In this document: positions 16,393 to 25,109 of the stretch, one piece after another | Position numbering within the stretch: position 1 is the stretch's first letter | Layout: each line of letters opens with the position of its first letter | NCBI RefSeq assembly: GCF_024790395.1 | Contig: NZ_JAJISC010000002.1 | Location: 496,001-560,000 of the forward strand | From: Halomonas dongshanensis | GTDB lineage: Bacteria > Pseudomonadota > Gammaproteobacteria > Pseudomonadales > Halomonadaceae | DNA: 64,000 nt | Reading direction: 5' to 3' | Translations under genes and position numbers: made by a program | The notes under the pieces: generated by a model | What the model was told of the DNA's origin: nothing | Databases searched by the model: none | Seen by the model: the letters and a program-made list of their open reading frames with translations, nothing else

Positions 16393-17706
16393 ATGAAACC
16401 CTCTTCAACTCTGGTGCCGCTGGCAGCGGCCGTGGCCCTGGCGAGTGCTGCCGCCCAGGCCGAAACGATTCGCGTCGCTACCGTCAACAATGCCGATATG
16501 GTGGTCATGCAGAGCCTGACCGACGAGTTCGAAAGCGCGCATCCCGATATCACCGTCGACTGGGTCATTCTCGAAGAGAACGTGCTGCGCCAGCGTATGA
16601 CCACGGATATTGCCACCGGCGGTGGCCAGTTCGACGTCATGACCATTGGTAACTACGAGGTGCCGATCTGGGCCGAGCGTGAGTGGTTGCTGCCACTCAC
16701 TGACCTGCCTGCCGAGTACGATGAAGAGGATCTGCTGGGGTCGGTACGCGACGGCTTGAGTCGCGATGGCGTGCTTCACGCACTGCCGTTCTACGCCGAA
16801 AGCTCGATGCTCTACTACCGCACCGATCTATTCGAGGCGCTGGGCGTCGAGATGCCCGCGCAGCCCTCTTGGGATCAAGTGGCCGAGTGGGCCGCTCGGC
16901 TGCACGCCCCCAATGAGGGCACCTACGGCATCTGCCTACGCGGCAAGCCCGGCTGGGGCGAGAACATGGCGTTTCTATCCACGTTGGTGAACACCAATGG
17001 CGGGCGTTGGTTCGATATGGAGTGGCAGCCTGAAATCAACAGCGCTGCCTGGCAGCAGGCCATCACCTTCTACGTTGATCTGCTGGGTAACTATGGCCCG
17101 CCTGGCGCGAGCGCCAACGGTTTCAACGAAAACCTGGCACTCTTTGCTGGTGGTCGCTGTGCCATGTGGGTCGATTCCACTGCCGCCGCTGGGCGTCTAT
17201 TCGACCCTGGCGAATCTGAAGTAGCCGACCAGCTTGGCTTTGCGCAGGCACCGGTTGCCGATACGCCCAAGGGAGCGCACTGGCTATGGGCCTGGAACCT
17301 CGCGATTCCGGCCTCCTCCGAGCGCGTCGATGCCGCTCGGCAGTTCATCACCTGGGCGACATCGAAGGAGTACATCGCCTTAGTAGGCGAGCGCGAAGGC
17401 TGGACCAGTGTCCCGCCGGGAACGCGCGCCTCCACCTACGAAGACGCCCGCTATACCGACGCTGCCCCCTTTGCCGGGTTCGTTCTCGATGCCATCGAAA
17501 GTGCCGACCCCAACGATGCCACCCTCGAGCCCAACCCCTACATCGGCGTGCAACTGGTGGGTATCCCCGAGTTTCAGTCCATCGGCACCCAAGTGGGACA
17601 AATGATCGCTGCCGCGCTGACTGGGCAGATGAGCGTCGAGCAGGCACTCGATTCGGCTCAGCGCACCGCCGAGCGCACCATGCGCCAGGCGGGCTATTAC
17701 GATTAG
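16393..17706 (+). CDS. mtlE: ABC transporter periplasmic substrate-binding protein, mannitol/sorbitol type
   Basis: A 437-residue solute-binding protein with a signal peptide (cleavage after AAAQA near residue 24). The mature part opens with ETIRVATVNNADMVVMQSL and has the type-1 extracellular binding fold, with GGQFDVMTIGNYEVPIWAE and NNGGRWFD-like segments seen in SmoE/MtlE. ATG 16393 follows AAGGAG by 5 bases; an in-frame extension back to 16216 has no signal-peptide logic. It is the first gene of an operon with two permeases, an ATPase and polyol catabolic enzymes, so mannitol, sorbitol or arabitol are the likely ligands. Confidence 0.88.
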   Translation: MKPSSTLVPLAAAVALASAAAQAETIRVATVNNADMVVMQSLTDEFESAHPDITVDWVILEENVLRQRMTTDIATGGGQFDVMTIGNYEVPIWAEREWLLPLTDLPAEYDEEDLLGSVRDGLSRDGVLHALPFYAESSMLYYRTDLFEALGVEMPAQPSWDQVAEWAARLHAPNEGTYGICLRGKPGWGENMAFLSTLVNTNGGRWFDMEWQPEINSAAWQQAITFYVDLLGNYGPPGASANGFNENLALFAGGRCAMWVDSTAAAGRLFDPGESEVADQLGFAQAPVADTPKGAHWLWAWNLAIPASSERVDAARQFITWATSKEYIALVGEREGWTSVPPGTRASTYEDARYTDAAPFAGFVLDAIESADPNDATLEPNPYIGVQLVGIPEFQSIGTQVGQMIAAALTGQMSVEQALDSAQRTAERTMRQAGYYD

Positions 17707-17746
17707 CCCCAAGCCATGGTCGATAAACACGTTTCGTAAGAAGACC

Positions 17747-17769
17747 GGGCGCCGGGCTCAACGGCGCCC
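17747..17769 (+). other. GC-rich hairpin between binding-protein and permease genes
   Basis: GGGCGCCG (17747-17754) pairs perfectly with CGGCGCCC (17762-17769) around a 7-base loop, without a T run. Such intercistronic hairpins commonly protect the upstream binding-protein message and lower permease expression. Confidence 0.6.
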
Positions 17770-17792
17770 GCGTTCGCCATAAGGGCAATCGC

Positions 17793-18680
17793 ATGCGTAC
17801 ACGAGCTTCAGGGCGCACCGTTGGTGGGCTGCGCTCTCTTTCGCTTCAGGCACCGGCGGTCACGCTGCTACTGATTTGGATGGCAGTGCCGCTGGGGATG
17901 ACGGTGTGGTTCTCGCTGCAGCGTTATAACCTGATGATGCCGGGCATGGAGCAGTTCGCTGGCCTCGAAAACTACCATTACCTTCTGACCGATCCCGCGC
18001 TCTGGCGCGCCATGGCCAATACGCTGATTCTGGTGGCCTCGGTGCTGGCGATTTCGGTCGTCGGTGGCACGCTGCTGGCGGTGCTCTATCAGCAGGAGTT
18101 TTTTGGCCGCGGCATTGCCCGCGTGCTGGCGATCTCGCCGTTCTTCATCATGCCGACGGTCAGCGCCTTGATCTGGCAGAACATGATGATGCACCCGGTC
18201 AACGGGGTACTGGCCTGGCTATTGGGGCTCTTCGGGCTACCGGCGATTGACTGGTTCTCCTCTTATCCGCTGCTGTCGATCATCATCATCGTCGCCTGGC
18301 AGTGGCTGCCCTTTGCGCTGTTGATCCTGCTAACGGCGATACAGTCGCTCGATGACGACCAGGTCGAGGCGGCGCGAATGGATGGGGCCGGGCCCTTGGC
18401 GATCTTCTGGCACATTACGTTGCCGCACCTTAAACGCGCCATCGGCGTGGTGGTGATGATTCAGATGATCTTTCTGCTCACCGTCTTTGCCGAAATCTTC
18501 GTCACCACGTCGGGTGGACCTGGGCTTGCCACCACCAATCTCGCCTATTTGATCTATCTGCGCGCGCTGCTGGAATTCGACGTGGGCGGCGCATCGGCAG
18601 GCGGGGTCATTGCCATCGTGCTGGCCAATATCGTCGCCATCTTTCTCGTTCGCATGGTCGCCAAGAACCTGGCGTCATGA
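17793..18680 (+). CDS. mtlF: Polyol ABC transporter permease, MtlF/SmoF-like
   Basis: A 295-residue inner-membrane protein with six predicted membrane segments. The EAA loop that contacts the ATPase is DDDQVEAARMDGAGPLAIFWHITLPHL (near residues 188-213). It pairs with the downstream permease to form the channel for the substrate delivered by the binding protein. The ATG at 17793 is preceded by AAGGGCA. The hairpin at 17747-17769 separates it from the binding-protein gene. Confidence 0.9.
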   Translation: MRTRASGRTVGGLRSLSLQAPAVTLLLIWMAVPLGMTVWFSLQRYNLMMPGMEQFAGLENYHYLLTDPALWRAMANTLILVASVLAISVVGGTLLAVLYQQEFFGRGIARVLAISPFFIMPTVSALIWQNMMMHPVNGVLAWLLGLFGLPAIDWFSSYPLLSIIIIVAWQWLPFALLILLTAIQSLDDDQVEAARMDGAGPLAIFWHITLPHLKRAIGVVVMIQMIFLLTVFAEIFVTTSGGPGLATTNLAYLIYLRALLEFDVGGASAGGVIAIVLANIVAIFLVRMVAKNLAS

Positions 18681-18714
18681 GCGGCTGTGCGCCTGCGGGC
18701 TCAAGGAGTGACCG

Positions 18715-19533
18715 ATGCAATCTGCGCTGATCAAACGGCTGGGGCTTACGCTTCTGGCCTGGACGCTTACCCTGGTGATCTGCTTTCCCATCGTGTGGAT
18801 GGTGCTCACTGGCTTCAAGACCGAAACCCAGGCCATCGCGTCGCCCACGCTGTTCTTCACCCCTACGCTGGAAAGCTACGCTGCCGTACAGGGGCGCGCC
18901 GACTACGTGAAGTTCGCCCTCAATAGCGTCTATATCTCGCTGGGGGCGACGTTTTTAGCGCTGGCCATTGCCATTCCGTCGGCCTACGCCATGGCCTTCC
19001 TGCCCACCAAGCGTACCAAGGGCACGCTTTTGTGGATGCTCTCGACCAAGATGCTGCCGCCGGTCGGCGTGCTGGTGCCGATCTATTTGATCTTTCGTGA
19101 CCTGGGGCTTCTGGATACCCGCACCGGGCTGATCGTGATCTACACCTTGATGAACCTGCCAATCATCATTTGGATGCTCTACACCTTCTTCAAGGACGTG
19201 CCCAAGGACATTCTCGAAGCCGGCCGGATGGACGGCGCGAGCACGCTACACGAGGTGTGTTACCTACTGATTCCGCTCACGCTGCCGGGTATCGCTTCGA
19301 CCGGGCTCTTATCGGTCATTCTCAGTTGGAACGAAGCCTTTTGGAGTCTCAATCTCACCTCGTCGCAGGCGGCGCCGCTAACGGCTTACATCGCCTCGTT
19401 CTCGAGCCCCGAAGGGCTTTTCTGGGCCAAGCTTTCGGCAGCCTCGACCATGGCCGTGGCGCCGATTTTGATCTTCGGCTGGCTGACCCAAAAACAGATG
19501 GTGCGCGGGCTGACCTTTGGTGCGGTCAAATGA
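18715..19533 (+). CDS. mtlG: Polyol ABC transporter permease, MtlG/SmoG-like
   Basis: A 272-residue inner-membrane permease of the MalG type with six membrane segments and the EAA motif KDVPKDILEAGRMDGASTLHEVCYLLIPLTLPG. It is the partner of the preceding permease. AAGGAG precedes ATG 18715, and the ATPase gene follows 60 bases later. Confidence 0.9.
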   Translation: MQSALIKRLGLTLLAWTLTLVICFPIVWMVLTGFKTETQAIASPTLFFTPTLESYAAVQGRADYVKFALNSVYISLGATFLALAIAIPSAYAMAFLPTKRTKGTLLWMLSTKMLPPVGVLVPIYLIFRDLGLLDTRTGLIVIYTLMNLPIIIWMLYTFFKDVPKDILEAGRMDGASTLHEVCYLLIPLTLPGIASTGLLSVILSWNEAFWSLNLTSSQAAPLTAYIASFSSPEGLFWAKLSAASTMAVAPILIFGWLTQKQMVRGLTFGAVK

Positions 19534-19594
19534 GGGTGCAGTCAAATGATGGCGCGATCAGGTAACGGCGCGGTCACCTTATAAGGAGTCTTTC

Positions 19595-20722
19595 ATGGCG
19601 ACACTGCAGCTCAAGGGTGTGACCAAACACTTCGGCGAGACTCAGGTGCTCAAAGGCATCGATCTCGACGTCAACGATCGCGAGTTCGTGGTTTTCGTGG
19701 GGCCATCAGGGTGCGGTAAATCGACCCTGCTGCGTATCATCGCCGGGCTTGAGAGCGCAAGCGCGGGCGATCTCGTCATCGACGGTGAGCGCATCAACGA
19801 CGTTGGCCCCGCGCACCGGGGCCTGGCCATGGTGTTTCAGAGCTACGCCCTCTATCCCCATATGACGGTCGAAGAGAATATGGGCTTTAGTCTCAAGCTT
19901 GCTGGTACCGACAAGCAGGCGCGACGGGCCAAAGTGCACGAGACGGCGCGCATCCTGCAGCTCGAACCGCTGCTCACTCGCAAGCCCAAAGCGCTCTCCG
20001 GCGGTCAGCGCCAGCGCGTGGCCATTGGCCGCGCCATCGTGCGCAACCCGAGCATCTTTCTCTTCGACGAGCCACTGTCTAACCTGGATGCCGCGCTGCG
20101 GGTGCAGATGCGTATCGAGCTGGCAAGGCTCCACGAAAAGCTCGATGCCACCATGATCTACGTCACCCACGACCAGATCGAGGCGATGACCATGGCCGAC
20201 AAGATCGTGGTACTGCAAGGGGGCGTGGTCGAGCAGGTGGGCTCACCCATGACGCTCTATCATCACCCGGTCAACCGCTTCGTCGCCGGGTTCATCGGCT
20301 CGCCCAAGATGAATTTCCTACCGGTCGAGGTGAGCGACGTTAGCGCTTCGGGCGTCGAGGTGATACTGCCTGGCGGCGAGCGTATCGAGGTGCCGGTAGC
20401 GGGTAGCGGGCTTACTCACGGCGCGGCGCTGGAGCTCGGCATTCGCCCCGAACACTTGATGCTCGATGAGCGCGGTCCGCTCGCTGGCAGGGTGCAGGTG
20501 ATTGAGCGCCTGGGCGGGCAGACATCGCTCTACCTGCAGCAGGACGACAGGCTTATGACGCTGATGGCCGATGGCGACGTAGCCCATCGCGTCGACGAGA
20601 CGGTGCGCTTTGGCTTCGCACCACGCAGAGCCCATCTTTTCGACGCCGAAGGTCGCGCGCTGGAGAGTCTCGAACGCCATCCGCTGACGCATATTCAGCG
20701 TTGCGACAACCGCGCTTCTTAG
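19595..20722 (+). CDS. mtlK: Polyol ABC transporter ATP-binding protein (MalK/UgpC family)
   Basis: A 375-residue ATPase with Walker A GPSGCGKST near residue 38, the Q-loop, signature LSGGQRQR near 136, Walker B IFLFDEPLSNLD, the H-loop in THDQ, and a C-terminal MalK-type TOBE regulatory domain (GIRPEHLMLDERGPL, VIERLGGQTSLY). It energises import through the two permeases. AAGGAG precedes the ATG. In Pseudomonas fluorescens the equivalent gene is called mtlK; smoK in Rhodobacter. Confidence 0.92.
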   Translation: MATLQLKGVTKHFGETQVLKGIDLDVNDREFVVFVGPSGCGKSTLLRIIAGLESASAGDLVIDGERINDVGPAHRGLAMVFQSYALYPHMTVEENMGFSLKLAGTDKQARRAKVHETARILQLEPLLTRKPKALSGGQRQRVAIGRAIVRNPSIFLFDEPLSNLDAALRVQMRIELARLHEKLDATMIYVTHDQIEAMTMADKIVVLQGGVVEQVGSPMTLYHHPVNRFVAGFIGSPKMNFLPVEVSDVSASGVEVILPGGERIEVPVAGSGLTHGAALELGIRPEHLMLDERGPLAGRVQVIERLGGQTSLYLQQDDRLMTLMADGDVAHRVDETVRFGFAPRRAHLFDAEGRALESLERHPLTHIQRCDNRAS

Positions 20723-20731
20723 GCGGTGGCT

Positions 20732-21412
20732 ATGTGTGATGTTTTGATCTTCGACTGCGACGGCGTCCTCGTGGATAGCGAGGCGATCGCCGAGCGCACC
20801 CTGGCCAAGCTCCTGACCCAGTGGCTACCCGATGTGAACGTCGACGCGGCGCTAGGTCAGGCGCTGGGCATGACCACCGCCGATATTCTTGCCCATTTCG
20901 CGGATATGAGCGTACACGACCTGCCGCTAGGCGCCACCGCACGCGTCGATGAGGCCATCGAGGCGCGTCTGGGCCAGGAGCTTAAGGCCATGGCAGGCGT
21001 CGCTGAGGTGCTGGCACGTACGCCGTTACCCATGGCAGTGGTCTCTAATAGCCGCCGCCAACGCGTCGTGGCATCGCTTGCCGGTACCGGGCTCGATAGC
21101 GTGCTGCAAGGCGCGCCGATTTTTAGCGCCGATCAGGTACGCGCTCCCAAGCCCGACCCTGCGCTTTACCTGCTGGCAGCCGCCGAGCTTGGCGTTGCGC
21201 CGCACTGCTGCTTGGTGGTGGAAGATAGCGTTGCCGGCGTTAGCGCAGCGAGCGCGGCCGAGATGCGCGTGATCGGTTTTACCGGCGCAAGTCACGTAGC
21301 GCCTGATCAGGCAGCGCGGCTGCTAGCGGCAGGCGCCTGGCAGGTCATCGCGCACATGGAGCAATTGCCCGCTCTGATTGCGCGCTGGCAGGCCCGTGAG
21401 AAAACCCCATGA
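20732..21412 (+). CDS. HAD-superfamily phosphatase in the polyol operon
   Basis: A 226-residue HAD subfamily IA protein resembling beta-phosphoglucomutase-type phosphatases. Motif I is FDCDGVLVDSE, motif II VVSNSRRQR, motif III Lys in APKPDPALY and motif IV VVEDSVAG. It is likely a sugar- or polyol-phosphate phosphatase, perhaps removing inhibitory phosphates made by side reactions; the substrate is unknown. ATG 20732 begins 9 bases after the ATPase stop, with AGGCGG upstream; GTG 20726 is an alternative. Its insertion between transporter and dehydrogenase differs from the classic Pseudomonas mtlEFGKDYZ order. Confidence 0.8.
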   Translation: MCDVLIFDCDGVLVDSEAIAERTLAKLLTQWLPDVNVDAALGQALGMTTADILAHFADMSVHDLPLGATARVDEAIEARLGQELKAMAGVAEVLARTPLPMAVVSNSRRQRVVASLAGTGLDSVLQGAPIFSADQVRAPKPDPALYLLAAAELGVAPHCCLVVEDSVAGVSAASAAEMRVIGFTGASHVAPDQAARLLAAGAWQVIAHMEQLPALIARWQAREKTP

Positions 21413-21424
21413 GGAGGATGTGCC

Positions 21425-22918
21425 ATGCCGTACGCTGATAACCGACTATCGATGGACTGCCTCAAGCAGCTTCCCAACGAGGTGGCGCGCCCGCGCTATG
21501 AGCGCTCGCGCGTGACGCCGGGCATTGCCCATATTGGCGTTGGTGGCTTTCATCGCGCCCACCAGGCGATGTATCTCGATGACTTGATGAACGCGGGCAG
21601 GGCGCTCGATTGGGGCATCGTCGGCATTGGCGTCATGCCGGGCGACAAGCGCATGCAGGCGGCGCTGGCCGAGCAGGATCACCTCTATACCCTCGTCGTC
21701 AAACACCCTGATGGGCAGCGCGAACCGCGCGTGATCGGAAGCATCATCGACTATCTCTTCGCGCCGGACGATCCCGAGGCCGTCATCGAATGTCTTGCCG
21801 ACTCGGCCATTCGCATCGTGTCACTGACGGTGACCGAAGGCGGTTACAACCTACACGCCGTGACCGGCGCCTTCGATCTTGATCACCCTGACATTCGCCA
21901 CGACCTGCACCACCCCCAGCGCTCGGTGACGACCTTTGGCTTGGTGACCGAGGCGCTGGCAAGGCGTCGCGCACGGGGTGTCGCGCCGTTCACGCTGATG
22001 TCCTGTGACAACATTCAGGGTAACGGTGAGGTATGTAAATCGGCCTTCGTTACCTTTGCCACCGCGCGCGACCCTGAGTTGGGCGCCTGGATCGCGCAAC
22101 ACGTGGCCTTTCCCAACGCCATGGTCGATCGCATCACCCCTGTGACCACCGAGGCCGATATCGTCGAGCTTGCCGAGCGCTTTGGCATTAGCGACGCCTG
22201 GCCTGTGGTCTGCGAGCCCTTCACCCAGTGGGTGGTCGAGGAGCACTTTGGCTGTGGCCGCCCGCCGCTTGAGGAGGTGGGCGTGCAGGTAGTGGAGGAC
22301 GTCATTCCTTTCGAACTGATGAAACTTCGCCTGCTCAACGCCAGCCACCAAGCGCTTACCTACTTTGGCTATCTCGCGGGGTATCGCTACGCTCACGAAG
22401 TGTGCCGTGACCCGCTGTTCGTCGATTTTCTACTGGCCTATATGCGCCATGAGGGGGCGCCGACGCTGGCGCCGGTGCCGGGTATCGACATTCCCCGCTA
22501 TTGCCAGACGCTGATTGAGCGTTTTGCCAACCCCGAGATCAAAGACACCCTGGCCCGGCTCTGTGCCGAAAGCTCGGACCGCATTCCCAAATGGCTGGTG
22601 CCGGTGATTCGTGAACAGCTCGACGCTGGGGGCGAGATACGTCTGAGCGCTGCGGTGGTCGCCAGCTGGGCGCGCTATGCCGAAGGGGTGGATGAGCAGG
22701 GTGTGCCCATCGACGTCGTCGATCGACTAAAAACGACCCTGGTGCCGCTAGCCCGCTCCCAGCGCGAGCAGCCCACGGCGTTCATCGAAAACCGGGCGCT
22801 GTTTGGCGATTTGGCCGACGACCCACGGTTTCGTCAGGCGTATCTGGACGCGCTAGAAAGCCTGCATCGCGATGGCGCACGTGGCACACTCGAGGCATTG
22901 ATGGCACGCAGCGGGTGA
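21425..22918 (+). CDS. mtlD: Mannitol 2-dehydrogenase (polyol-specific long-chain dehydrogenase)
   Basis: A 497-residue NAD-dependent enzyme oxidising D-mannitol to D-fructose, often with sorbitol and D-arabitol as further substrates. The N-terminal domain has HIGVGGFHRAHQAMYLDDL, CDNIQGNG and DRITP; the C-terminal domain has the catalytic Lys in ELMKLRLLNASHQALTY with the Asn and His of NASH. The length matches MtlD of Pseudomonas (about 490). GAGGA lies 8 bases before ATG. It is followed by xylulokinase, suggesting that arabitol to xylulose conversion is also served. Confidence 0.92.
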   Translation: MPYADNRLSMDCLKQLPNEVARPRYERSRVTPGIAHIGVGGFHRAHQAMYLDDLMNAGRALDWGIVGIGVMPGDKRMQAALAEQDHLYTLVVKHPDGQREPRVIGSIIDYLFAPDDPEAVIECLADSAIRIVSLTVTEGGYNLHAVTGAFDLDHPDIRHDLHHPQRSVTTFGLVTEALARRRARGVAPFTLMSCDNIQGNGEVCKSAFVTFATARDPELGAWIAQHVAFPNAMVDRITPVTTEADIVELAERFGISDAWPVVCEPFTQWVVEEHFGCGRPPLEEVGVQVVEDVIPFELMKLRLLNASHQALTYFGYLAGYRYAHEVCRDPLFVDFLLAYMRHEGAPTLAPVPGIDIPRYCQTLIERFANPEIKDTLARLCAESSDRIPKWLVPVIREQLDAGGEIRLSAAVVASWARYAEGVDEQGVPIDVVDRLKTTLVPLARSQREQPTAFIENRALFGDLADDPRFRQAYLDALESLHRDGARGTLEALMARSG

Positions 22919-22940
22919 CGAAGCGAGTAGGAGAGCGGTG

Positions 22941-24428
22941 ATGTACATCGGGGTGGATTGCGGCACGCAGAGTACCAAGGTGGTGGTCGTCGATGGCGAG
23001 CAGGGGCGTATCCTGGGCGAAGCCAACCGGCCACATCGACTGATCGAAGGCGCGGGCGGGCGGCGCGAGCAGGATCCAGGCGAATGGGTCGCGGCGCTGA
23101 TCCACGGGGTCAAGGCGGCGATGGCCCAAGCGGGTATCGATGGCCAGGCAATACGCGCGCTGGCGATCTCCGGTCAGCAGCACGGCATGGTGGCGCTGGA
23201 TCGCCACGGCAATCCCGTCTACCCCGCCAAGCTTTGGTGCGATACCGAAACGGTGGCGTGGAATTCGCGCCTCATCGAACAGCTTGGCGGGCCGCAAGGC
23301 TGCCTCGATCGGCTAGGGCTCATCTTGCAGACCGGTTATACGGCATCGAAGCTTGCGTGGCTGCGTGAGGTGCATCCCGATGCCTACGCGCGTATCGCCA
23401 CGCTGTTGCTGCCCCACGACTATCTCAACTTTTGGCTCACCGGTGAGCGCGTGGCCGAGGCGGGCGATGCCTCGGGCACTGGCTATTTCGATACGCGCGC
23501 GCGCACTTGGCGCCGTGACGTGTGGGGCGTGCTAGCCCCCGAACTCGACCCCGACCACGTGCTGCCACGCCTGATCGATTCCCACGCCGCCGTGGGTACA
23601 CTACGGCCTGACGCGGCCGAAGCGTTAGGGCTACCTGCCCGCGTGCTGGTGGCAAGCGGCGGAGGCGATAACATGCTGGGCGCCATCGGCACCGGCAACA
23701 TACGCGCCGGGCGCGTCACCTTTAGCCTGGGGACTTCCGGCACCATCTGTGCCCACTCGGATACGCCAGTGGTGCCGGAAAATGCCATGTTGGCCAACTT
23801 TTGCTCTAGCCACGGCAGCTGGCTGCCGCTTATCTGCACCATGAACGTCACCTCGGCGACAACGCGCATTCGCGAGCTTTTCGGCCTCGATCTGATCACC
23901 TTTGGCGAGCGTATCGCCCAAGCGCCTATTGGCGCCGATGGCGTGAGCGTGCTGCCGTTCTTCAACGGCGAGCGCGTGCCCATGCTGCCCGAGGCCACGG
24001 CGAGCTTCGAGGGGCTCAGTAGCGTCAATACCACCCAGGCCAATCTCTGCCGCGCAGTGGTGGAGGGGGCGACACTGGGGCTGCGCTATGGTCTCGAACA
24101 GTGCGGCCCATTAGCGGCAAGTGTCGATGAGATTCGCCTTATCGGCGGTGGGGCCAAGAGCCCAGTATGGCGACAGATGGTCGCCGATGTGACGGCAAGT
24201 TCGGTAGTCTGCCCGGTGGTGACCGACGCTGCCGCCTTGGGGGCTGCCATTCAGGCCGCGTGGTGTCATCAGGGCGGCGAGTTGGAGCCGCTATGCCAGG
24301 CGATGGTTACGCTCGATGAAACATCACGCGCCGAGCCCGACTCAAAAGGCGTTGCGGCCTATCGCGAGGTCTATGCGCGCTACCGTGGCCACCTCAATCG
24401 CCAGCATGGCGTGGCTACCGCCGAATGA
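22941..24428 (+). CDS. xylB: Xylulokinase
   Basis: A 495-residue FGGY-family kinase that converts D-xylulose to D-xylulose 5-phosphate. DCGTQSTK at the N-terminus is the phosphate loop, SGQQHGMVALD and LWCDTET are substrate-binding segments, and GGGDNMLGAIGTG carries the catalytic Asp. LIGGGAKSPVWRQMVADV is the FGGY C-terminal signature. ATG 22941 is preferred over the overlapping GTG 22938, as AGGAGAG is then 5-8 bases upstream. It is the last gene of the operon. The fructokinase (mtlZ) that ends the Pseudomonas operon is absent here. Confidence 0.92.
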   Translation: MYIGVDCGTQSTKVVVVDGEQGRILGEANRPHRLIEGAGGRREQDPGEWVAALIHGVKAAMAQAGIDGQAIRALAISGQQHGMVALDRHGNPVYPAKLWCDTETVAWNSRLIEQLGGPQGCLDRLGLILQTGYTASKLAWLREVHPDAYARIATLLLPHDYLNFWLTGERVAEAGDASGTGYFDTRARTWRRDVWGVLAPELDPDHVLPRLIDSHAAVGTLRPDAAEALGLPARVLVASGGGDNMLGAIGTGNIRAGRVTFSLGTSGTICAHSDTPVVPENAMLANFCSSHGSWLPLICTMNVTSATTRIRELFGLDLITFGERIAQAPIGADGVSVLPFFNGERVPMLPEATASFEGLSSVNTTQANLCRAVVEGATLGLRYGLEQCGPLAASVDEIRLIGGGAKSPVWRQMVADVTASSVVCPVVTDAAALGAAIQAAWCHQGGELEPLCQAMVTLDETSRAEPDSKGVAAYREVYARYRGHLNRQHGVATAE

Positions 24429-24501
24429 GCGCTCCTTGCTCTAGCCATCTTTGATAGCCGTTTGGCGCTATCGCCGTGCTGTTTTTGTAGCGGCTTTATT
24501 T

Positions 24502-24819
24502 TTATAGCCGCAGCGTTTCCAGTCGCCAAACGTCAAAGGCGACTTCCTCGTAGGGGTGGGCCAGTTTAAGGGCCGCAACGGCGCCATGTATGTGATCGTC
24601 GTCGCAGACCATCTCCACTTTGTACTCTTCGACGCGCTCGAGCGTGCCGATATGGCCGATATGCGGGTCGGCGCCTTCGGTCGGTCGAAACTGGCCCGTG
24701 CCTAGCGTTTGAAAGCAGCATTGATCGTAGTTGCCGATGCGCCCGCCGCCGGCGTCAAAAACGGCTTGTTTGACCTTCTCGGCATCGGCTACAGGAACGA
24801 AAAAGGCGAGTTTGTACAT
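24502..24819 (-). CDS. Stand-alone NIF3/YqfO C-terminal-like protein
   Basis: A 105-residue soluble protein resembling the PII-like insert domain of NIF3/YqfO. MYKLAFFVPVADAEKVKQAVFDAGGGRIGNYDQCCFQTLGTGQFRP and HPYEEVAFDVW are the defining stretches. The full NIF3 metal-binding domains are missing, but stand-alone proteins of this length are common in gammaproteobacteria; function is unknown. ATG 24819 is chosen because GGAGG lies 5 bases upstream; the frame extends to 24903 without protein-like sequence. Confidence 0.75.
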   Translation of the reverse strand: MYKLAFFVPVADAEKVKQAVFDAGGGRIGNYDQCCFQTLGTGQFRPTEGADPHIGHIGTLERVEEYKVEMVCDDDHIHGAVAALKLAHPYEEVAFDVWRLETLRL

Positions 24820-25017
24820 ATTGCCTCCGGCAACAGGGGCTGGATGGGACATTTTCCAGTAAGAGGATAGCGCAGTAGAGAGGGCGGCAAGCGCAGGCGG
24901 CATCCCGAACGTTTAAGATCCATATTTAGTTCATGAAAGGAACCGCGTCTTTGGTATAAGGTAAAGCGGTCATTTTTGCGTATCTTGTTCACACTAATCC
25001 CGCAGTTTCAAGGCTAG

Positions 25018-25043
25018 CATACATACATGAATGTAACTATAAT
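25018..25043 (+). promoter_or_regulatory. Promoter and AcrR/TtgR-type operator of the RND efflux operon
   Basis: CATACATACATGAATGTAA (25018-25036) lies just before a perfect -10 TATAAT (25038-25043), so a bound repressor would occlude RNA polymerase. The element resembles the E. coli AcrR box (TACATACATT...AATGTATGTA) and matches 17 of 19 bases of the site upstream of the TetR gene at 32905-32923. Confidence 0.75.
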
Positions 25044-25109
25044 GCCACGCTCTGACGAATGGCGCCTTGACAGCTGCCACCAACGACGTTGACACCTAGA
25101 GGCAACCTC

